Assembly: GCA_964517135.1 (NCBI GenBank)
Contig: CAZFBA010000049.1
Span: 1-22,343 of the forward strand
DNA length: 22,343 bases
Source of the DNA: CAZFBA01 sp964517135
Lineage (GTDB): Bacteria > Cyanobacteriota > Vampirovibrionia > JBFMGH01
Direction of reading: 5' to 3'
In this document: piece after piece, positions 14,918 through 20,067 of the stretch
Numbering within the stretch: position 1 is the first letter of the stretch
How the letters are laid out: each line of letters begins with the position of its first letter
The notes under the pieces: model-generated
The model's database searches: none
What the model was told of the DNA's origin: nothing
The model's input: only the letters and a program-made list of their open reading frames with translations
Program-made: the position numbers and the translations under genes

Positions 14918-15811
14918 TTAATTGTGCCTGATATTTGAAGCCAGATCATTCTGGCTTTTTTTTATGAGCTCATCTATATAAATAGAGGCCCTTGTAGTGT
15001 TGAAGCCCAGCTTTATTTTTGCATCGTTAATAGCCTGTAGGCGGTTTCCTGCAATGGCTTTGGTGATAAGCTCTTTGTTGAGCATCTCTTTTTCGTATTC
15101 TTCTATGTGTTTTGTCGGAATAGTAATTTCTGAATCCACTTTTATATAAGGCTTTAGTATGTTAATGGCTTTATCAATACCAGGTTTTGTGTGTGTTTTG
15201 TAGAAATCCCATTCGAGCCGGATGATATTGGGGGCAAAAAGAGATACAGGAAAATGATCAATAGCCCTTAAATGCTTGAGTTGTGGTGATTTCTCCTTCA
15301 TTAAAGCCTCTTTTAGAAGGGAAGTTTCTTTATGGTTTAATGCGATATCCATAAAAAACCAGTAACTACCTGATATTTTATCAGGGCTCGTGTCAGCAAC
15401 AGGCTTTCTAAGCCTTACAGGATAAACTGAAATAATTTCCTCAGAAGGGATATAGATAATACAATTTTCTGGATCACTTAATTTATGGTTTAAATAAGAT
15501 CGAAACTTTACATAAAGCCCACTTCGAGAGAGTTTTAGTAGCCAGTTTTCTTTTTTAAAGCTAGCATAAAGCGTTTTTGCTGTAATAATAAAGAAGATAA
15601 AAAGAGCGATGATGACCCCCCAGAAGACTATAATTGATATAGTGCTGAAGTTTGCAAGCACATCAGAGCTTAAACCAGGCCTGATTAAAACTAATAGAAA
15701 GATTATCAGGCAGACAATAACAGAAGAGAAAAAGAAATTAACCGATCGGGATTCTCTAAAAGTATATATTACATCATTTTTAGGTAGATCAATGGCAGAA
15801 ATTATTTTCAT
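14918..15811 (-). CDS. Membrane protein with a C-terminal L7/L12-like segment
   Basis: 297 aa. Two membrane helices at about 26-43 and 57-78, joined by a short loop, are followed by a cytoplasmic domain (80-240, with ENCIIYIPSEEIISVYPVRL) of unknown fold. The last 50 residues (from about 247) contain ITKAIAGNRLQAINDAKIKLG and TTRASIYIDEL, which follow the pattern of a ribosomal L7/L12 C-terminal-like motif (short G-N-x-x-x-A-I helix pair). That relation is an inference from pattern. There is no Shine-Dalgarno. Instead a 14-base palindrome AAGAACAGGTTCTT (15812-15825) directly abuts the ATG. The convergent small gene's terminator lies inside its 3' end. Confidence 0.72.
   Translation of the reverse strand: MKIISAIDLPKNDVIYTFRESRSVNFFFSSVIVCLIIFLLVLIRPGLSSDVLANFSTISIIVFWGVIIALFIFFIITAKTLYASFKKENWLLKLSRSGLYVKFRSYLNHKLSDPENCIIYIPSEEIISVYPVRLRKPVADTSPDKISGSYWFFMDIALNHKETSLLKEALMKEKSPQLKHLRAIDHFPVSLFAPNIIRLEWDFYKTHTKPGIDKAINILKPYIKVDSEITIPTKHIEEYEKEMLNKELITKAIAGNRLQAINDAKIKLGFNTTRASIYIDELIKKSQNDLASNIRHN
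14938..14963 (+). terminator. Rho-independent terminator of the 63-aa gene
   Basis: AAGCCAGA (14938-14945) and TCTGGCTT (14950-14957) form a perfect 8-bp stem around a TCAT loop, with a T run to 14963. It follows the 63-aa gene and lies inside the 3' coding end of the convergent membrane protein gene. Confidence 0.85.
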
Positions 15812-15825
15812 AAGAACAGGTTCTT
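15812..15825 (-). promoter_or_regulatory. 14-base palindrome at the start of the membrane protein gene
   Basis: AAGAAC-AG-GTTCTT is a near-perfect palindrome directly adjoining the ATG at 15811, where a Shine-Dalgarno would be expected. It could be an operator or an RNA hairpin that controls initiation. The same half-sites (GTTCTT...AAGAAC, reversed order) occur at 17372-17397. Confidence 0.4.
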
Positions 15826-16028
15826 AAAATGTTTTTTGACTTTATCATCATAGCATGTTGATGCTGCCAGATAAACAACAGGTTACATTTGCCTGAAGGA
15901 TTATTAGCTGTTTTAAAAAGGCCCCGGTTTTTCCGTTGAGTAATCACAACCCCCCTGTTAAAATAATAATCAGTAACCTGAAAAATAATCAATAATTGTA
16001 TTTACATTAACCCTGGAAAGACCCCGAG

Positions 16029-17165
16029 ATGAAAGCCCTGAGAACTCCTGTAGCTCAAACACGCCGTGACGCCTGGACAGAAGTCAATCTATCATCTGTT
16101 GAACACAATTTTAACTGTATAAAAAAATTATTATCTCCTGAAACAGGTATTATGGCCGTAGTTAAGGCTGACTCATACGGACACGGTGCTAACATGATAG
16201 CTAAAACGCTTTCTGCAACAGGAGTTACGATGTTTGGTGTGGCTTCTGTTGATGAAGGTATACAGCTCAGGCAGGCTGATATCAAAAAGCCTGTTCTTAT
16301 ACTCGGGCCAACACCAGCCTGGGCTCTGGCATGTGCAGTTGAATATAACCTTGATATTACTATTTTTTCTGATGACCACCTCAATGAATGTATTGAAATT
16401 GCCCGAAAACTTGATCAGCAGATTAATGTACATATAAAAATTGATACAGGTATGCACCGTATAGGCATTGACTATTCAAAAGCCCTGCCTCTGATTGAAA
16501 AAGCCCGGCAGACAAAAGAAATATTTCTTAAAGGTATCTTTTCACACCTTGCCTGTGCTGAAGATCCTGATATTAGCCAGATACAGATCAACCGATGGAA
16601 TAGCGTAATTAACAGCCTTGATTTTAAACCACCATACCTGCATTTTACCAATTCAGCAGCTACGTTAGCTTATAAAAACATACACTATAACCTTGTAAGA
16701 TGTGGTCTTGAGATATATGGATTGCAACCTGACCTACCACCAGAGGTTTATAGGCCATCTATCAAGCAGGTAATGTCGCTAAAAGGCCGTATTACACATT
16801 TGCATGCTGCAAAGCCCGGCGAGGGAGTAAGTTATGGTCATAAGTATGCAGTGCCGGATAAAGAGATTATAATTGCTACTCTACCTGTAGGTTATGCTGA
16901 TGGGGTGTCAAGAAGGCTGTCCGGTCAAATATGCGGTGTGATAAAAGGGCACAAAGTACCACAGATAGGCGTTATTACTATGGATCAGATGATGTTTGAT
17001 GTAACTGGCATTAATGATATCCAGGCAGGAGATATAATCACGCTTTTAGGTTATGACAGCGATATTTTTCTTTCTATTGATGAATGGGCAAAGATTCTCG
17101 GCACAATAAACTATGAAATACCCTGCCTGCTAAAAGTCAGGCTTCCACGTGTATTTACTTCCTGA
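16029..17165 (+). CDS. alr: Alanine racemase
   Basis: 378 aa, typical length. A fold type III PLP enzyme with Lys46 in VVKADSYGHG (Schiff-base lysine), Tyr269 in GVSYGHKY (second catalytic base), Arg144 in MHRIG, RCGLEIYG (224-231) and the TMDQM motif at about 317-321. It makes D-alanine for peptidoglycan by racemising L-Ala in the cytoplasm. The N-terminal MKALRTPVAQTRRDAW precedes the TIM barrel. The ATG has a weak Shine-Dalgarno (GGAAAG, 9 bases away). It stands alone between a minus-strand gene and a small-protein gene. All catalytic residues are visible. Confidence 0.97.
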   Translation: MKALRTPVAQTRRDAWTEVNLSSVEHNFNCIKKLLSPETGIMAVVKADSYGHGANMIAKTLSATGVTMFGVASVDEGIQLRQADIKKPVLILGPTPAWALACAVEYNLDITIFSDDHLNECIEIARKLDQQINVHIKIDTGMHRIGIDYSKALPLIEKARQTKEIFLKGIFSHLACAEDPDISQIQINRWNSVINSLDFKPPYLHFTNSAATLAYKNIHYNLVRCGLEIYGLQPDLPPEVYRPSIKQVMSLKGRITHLHAAKPGEGVSYGHKYAVPDKEIIIATLPVGYADGVSRRLSGQICGVIKGHKVPQIGVITMDQMMFDVTGINDIQAGDIITLLGYDSDIFLSIDEWAKILGTINYEIPCLLKVRLPRVFTS

Positions 17166-17322
17166 GAGCTAATAATTATTCATAAATAAGTGGCTTTCTG
17201 TTCTGCCTGCAGGGTATAATACGTATGTCGTCAAAGCTTCTATCCTGCAAGTATATACATCTTACACACCCTGTACAAATTCCTGATATCAATCTAATAT
17301 CGTTTTTATCAGGTTAAAAACC

Positions 17323-17342
17323 TTGTAAATATTGCTTTACAA
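17323..17342 (+). promoter_or_regulatory. Inverted repeat overlapping a possible -10
   Basis: TTGTAAA and TTTACAA (7-base arms, 6-base spacer) form a perfect dyad. The right arm includes TACAAT, a -10-like hexamer, about 110 bases before the 96-aa gene. It could be an operator or part of a promoter for that gene. Confidence 0.35.
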
Positions 17343-17371
17343 TCGCTGCTAATTTAAGCAATTTCTTTTTT

Positions 17372-17397
17372 GTTCTTTCTTAATTAAAAGTAAGAAC
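17372..17397 (+). promoter_or_regulatory. 26-base dyad with GTTCTT/AAGAAC arms
   Basis: GTTCTT (17372-17377) and AAGAAC (17392-17397) flank a 14-base AT-rich core, TCTTAATTAAAAGT. Nine of 13 base pairs of the whole dyad match. It lies 48 bases upstream of the 96-aa gene's ATG and may be an operator or leader hairpin. Confidence 0.35.
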
Positions 17398-17445
17398 CCG
17401 ACATCAGGCAATGAATTTAAAAATCAAAACTAATGGAGGCTACCA

Positions 17446-17736
17446 ATGAGTAATGGCATCGGGCAGGTGCGCTTTGCAGGATTATCAAACCTGAATAATT
17501 CACAGAGTGCCGTTAATAATAAAACCATAGCAGGTGATTTAAAACTTAAAAACCTCACACAGGATACAATTAGCTTTAAAGGCAGCAATGGTCCGACAAA
17601 ATCAGAAATACAGGCGCAAATAGGTGCGTTGAGAGCTGAATTGCGTGATTTGAAACCCCATGAGCGTGGCAGAATTAAATCCATTCAGGGACAAATTGCT
17701 GCACTGCAAAAAGCCAAACAGAAAGCTTCTAACTAA
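17446..17736 (+). CDS. 96-aa protein with a DTISFKG-type motif
   Basis: Begins MSNGIGQVRFAGLSNLNNSQ, has a polar linker and the segment LTQDTISFKGSNGP (about 37-50), then a helical, basic C-terminus (KSEIQAQIGALRAELRDLKP and GQIAALQKAKQK). I remember DTxSFKG segments in small proteins of Melainabacteria, where their role is undescribed. GGAGG lies six bases before the ATG, and a perfect terminator follows at 17829-17853. There is no signal peptide. The C-terminal helical part could oligomerise. Unknown function, but well-supported as a gene. Confidence 0.78.
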   Translation: MSNGIGQVRFAGLSNLNNSQSAVNNKTIAGDLKLKNLTQDTISFKGSNGPTKSEIQAQIGALRAELRDLKPHERGRIKSIQGQIAALQKAKQKASN

Positions 17737-17828
17737 ATATAATTTACTTTTATAATAGTTCCCGAATATAATACCCTCTCCGAAAGTAATTACACAACCC
17801 GACAATTCTCTTTTCGGCAAGCTAATAA

Positions 17829-17853
17829 CCCGGTTATCAACCGGGATTTTTTT
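17829..17853 (+). terminator. Rho-independent terminator of the 96-aa gene
   Basis: CCCGGTT (17829-17835) and AACCGGG (17839-17845) form a perfect 7-bp stem with an ATC loop, followed by A and seven T. It lies about 90 bases after the stop codon. Confidence 0.88.
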
Positions 17854-17910
17854 ATGACTTTCTTTTACCAATCCACGAAAACATGACTATTTCAAAAATC
17901 ATACTATTTT

Positions 17911-17932
17911 CCGGGTTTTATATCATACCCGG
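17911..17932. repeat. Inverted repeat CCGGGT...ACCCGG
   Basis: Six-base perfect arms (17911-17916 and 17927-17932) are separated by ten A/T-rich bases. No T run follows on either strand, so it is a possible operator for the 63-aa gene at 17999 rather than a terminator. Confidence 0.3.
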
Positions 17933-17998
17933 GTGTGGTGTCTTTTGATCTGAAACCCTTTACACTATTATTAAATAGAAACATAGGAGTTTAAATCA

Positions 17999-18190
17999 AT
18001 GAACATAAGCCATCTAGATCATAACAGACAGCAATACACAAATAGTCAGAGGCGGGTTAATATGCAATCTGCTCAGGGATCAAGCAATAACAGGTCTTCA
18101 TTTCAGAATAATGTAGCTAATCAACAAGCACAGGGCACAAATTGCCGCAATGAACAAGCCTGCGGTAAAAGACTTAACATTATCGCCTAG
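17999..18190 (+). CDS. 63-aa Asn/Gln-rich small protein
   Basis: Begins MNISHLDHNRQQYTNSQRRV, is very rich in Asn, Gln and Ser (low-complexity, likely disordered) and has two Cys (NCRNEQACGKRLNIIA). The last residues, LNIIA, parallel LNLLA of the other 63-aa protein at 14715. AGGAG lies eight bases before the ATG. A hairpin and a strong terminator follow at 18212-18269. No known family. It is a single-gene transcript unit and probably real given its signals. Confidence 0.7.
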   Translation: MNISHLDHNRQQYTNSQRRVNMQSAQGSSNNRSSFQNNVANQQAQGTNCRNEQACGKRLNIIA

Positions 18191-18211
18191 TATCCTATCT
18201 TTCATTTGAAT

Positions 18212-18269
18212 CCGCATAATTGCCTGCGGAAAAGGCCACCGGGTATTTGCAGCACCGGGGCCTTTTTTT
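18212..18269 (+). terminator. Double hairpin terminator of the Asn/Gln-rich gene
   Basis: A first small stem CCGCA/TGCGG (18212-18229) is followed by a strong stem, AAAAGGCC (18230-18237) with GGCCTTTT (18259-18266) and nested CCGG pairs. The T run continues to 18269. Confidence 0.85.
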
Positions 18270-18432
18270 GTCAGGTGTAAAATGTATATTTATAACACCA
18301 CTGGAGATATAACTTGTTGTTAATTAAAATGTTTAATAGCAGGTTATTCGGGCTTTATCGATATCTTATTTGCCTCTTCAGTAGCAGTTTTGAATGACCT
18401 GAATAATAAATCACATTTGAGTTAAATTTTAT

Positions 18433-18458
18433 TTCTCTTCCCCTAAAGAGAATTTTTT
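18433..18458 (+). terminator. Terminator-like hairpin in the pilin-like gene leader
   Basis: TTCTCTT (18433-18439) and AAGAGAA (18446-18452) form a 7-bp stem followed immediately by six T. It lies 47 bases before the ATG at 18505. It may be an attenuator, or it may end a short upstream transcript. The upstream gene already has its own terminator. Confidence 0.5.
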
Positions 18459-18504
18459 ACTGTACGATACCTTTACAGATAAATAAAAAACCAGGAGAGC
18501 TTCG

Positions 18505-19548
18505 ATGAGAATAGAAAAAGGCCAGAATATAATTGAATTTATTATCATCATTGCACTTATTGCTATTGCAGGTATTGTAGTATATATGATACTGGGTCAG
18601 AACATTCATTCAATTTTTGAAGGCTCAACAAAAAAAACCAGTGAATACAAACCCTTCAAATGGGAATCATCAGGCTCCTCAAGCTTTAATACACCAATTC
18701 CAACAGGGATTACTGAAAATATTAACGGTATAAATGTTAGCTTAAATAAAGATGGGTCAAAAACATTTGAGATAGCCGGCCAAACTGTTAATCTGACAAA
18801 AGAACTTGCTGATTTTTCAAAGTCATTTGAAGTTGCAGGCAGCAGTAACGATATTCTTATTACCGAAATTGCCTATATGATTAATAAATATAAAGATGAA
18901 TACCCTGATTCTGATGTGCCAGTCGAAGTATGGACAGGTAAAAGCTCCCGAACAGACAAAGATATAAAGTATTATGGCTATGCAGATGGTATTGTTGAAA
19001 CCAATAATGAATACATTGATAATCCTTCTATTGTTATTAAAATAGGTGATCACCTGATGATACTGCAAAATGAGATTAATTGTACTAAGAATGGCAACGT
19101 GTGCAAAGACAAAGAAAGCCAAAAACAAGGACAATTTAAAATCGAAGGCGACCTTATATACCAGGAAGGCAAAACGATCTTTAATGCACAGGTGACAAAA
19201 CTTGATATTGCCGATGATAAGGCAAAACTTGAAGAAAAGCTTTTAAAAATAAAAGAAAAATACGATAAAGAAATCGCTAAAGCCAATGAAAACAATGATA
19301 CGAAAAAAATAGCAGAGCTTGAAGCCAGATATAATGAAGATGTTCAGAAAGAAAAGGATAAATTTGAAGGTGAAATAATAGCTGGTTTTACGTCAACAGT
19401 CGCCATGGAAAATGGTATTAAGTTTTTAGATACTACCCTTGAAGGCAAACTTTTACATACCAAGCTTAATAGAGATAATAAAAAACCAGAAAATAGTGAT
19501 GAATGGGTTATTACATTTGATGATTCTGATCCCAGATATGAACTTTGA
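18505..19548 (+). CDS. Flp/TadE-type pilin-like surface protein
   Basis: 347 aa. The N-terminus KGQNIIEFIIIIALIAIAGI has a class III/Flp prepilin-like signal: Gly6, then Gln1, with Glu at +5 (Glu11) and a long hydrophobic helix (12-31). This predicts cleavage after Gly6 by a prepilin peptidase, and the helix would enter a pilus or membrane. A soluble domain of over 300 residues follows, including a Lys/Glu-rich coiled coil (about 232-290, KLEEKLLKIKEKYDKEIAKA). Typical Flp pilins are about 50-60 aa, so this is a minor-pilin or pseudopilin-like protein with an unusual domain. AGGAGAG lies six bases before the ATG. Pilus-assembly genes are not in the window. Confidence 0.75.
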   Translation: MRIEKGQNIIEFIIIIALIAIAGIVVYMILGQNIHSIFEGSTKKTSEYKPFKWESSGSSSFNTPIPTGITENINGINVSLNKDGSKTFEIAGQTVNLTKELADFSKSFEVAGSSNDILITEIAYMINKYKDEYPDSDVPVEVWTGKSSRTDKDIKYYGYADGIVETNNEYIDNPSIVIKIGDHLMILQNEINCTKNGNVCKDKESQKQGQFKIEGDLIYQEGKTIFNAQVTKLDIADDKAKLEEKLLKIKEKYDKEIAKANENNDTKKIAELEARYNEDVQKEKDKFEGEIIAGFTSTVAMENGIKFLDTTLEGKLLHTKLNRDNKKPENSDEWVITFDDSDPRYEL

Positions 19549-19760
19549 AAGACTGATGCATAATCACAATGACAGATTTTTCTGGTTTTGATTTTCAAAA
19601 ATTTTAAAAGTGAAGATATGGGTTGAACGAGCCTATTGGCCTGAAATTTCAAAGCACGTATACGAAGTCAGCAAGCCAGTTGTGAAAAGTTTTTGCTTCT
19701 TTTTTCAAAAAGAAGAGACCCCATGCCTTCCTTTAGGGTGGGCGGGATCTGGGTTTTGAA

Positions 19761-19792
19761 GATCGAAATTTTTTTAAGTTAAGCACCGATCT
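19761..19792. repeat. Dispersed repeat copy 1
   Basis: GATCGAAA, a T run, then TAAGTTAAGCACCGATCT. It matches the copy at 19934-19964 with few differences, and the copy at 6866-6888 in its TAAGTTATG...CTGATCT part. Confidence 0.5.
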
Positions 19793-19933
19793 TTTTGGTT
19801 GTATATTTTTAAAGCAGAATTCAGTCATTTAATTATACCTTGATAATCTAAGTATAGTTTATCTTGTAATAATACAATTAAATTATAAATTAATTTATAT
19901 TTACCCGGTAAGATTACTAGTTTTTGTTTAAAA

Positions 19934-19964
19934 ATCGAAAACTTTTTAAGTTATGCACTGATCT
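19934..19964. repeat. Dispersed repeat copy 2
   Basis: ATCGAAAACTTTTTAAGTTA followed by TGCACTGATCT. Same orientation as copy 1, 170 bases away. An inverted relative is at 6843-6859. Confidence 0.5.
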
Positions 19965-20067
19965 ATTTAAAAACCTTAAACAATCAGGGCTTTTCAGCCT
20001 GCAGGTATAATTTTACTGCTAACTTTTTATCATTATACTGAAGTAATCTCTATTAAGGTTTTAGTGG

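Larger units (their letters stand above)
18191..18504. other. Intergenic leader of the pilin-like gene
   Basis: After the terminator at 18212-18269 the region shows CAGGTGTAAAATG (18272-18284, an exact repeat of 14574-14586) inside a hairpin (GGTGT...ACACC, 18274-18299). A terminator-like hairpin lies at 18433-18458. No ORF with a good ribosome-binding site occurs before 18505. Confidence 0.45.
19549..20067. other. Convergent intergenic region with repeats
   Basis: It lies between the pilin-like gene and the 3' end of the MBG protein gene. It carries two copies of the TAAGTTA(T/A)GCAC(T/C)GATCT sequence (19761-19792 and 19934-19964), an inverted relative near 19551-19566, and a hairpin GCTTCTTTTTT...AAAAAGAAG at about 19698-19719. 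A G/C-biased stretch (19717-19755) resembles the low-complexity DNA at 50-85. No ORF or RNA gene is recognised. Confidence 0.55.

Noticed and set aside
15789..15992. 67-aa minus-strand frame upstream of alr
   Set aside because: Overlaps the N-terminus of the membrane protein gene and has no recognisable motif or ribosome-binding site.
17602..17871. 89-aa minus-strand frame
   Set aside because: Antisense to the 96-aa gene, and it runs through that gene's terminator.
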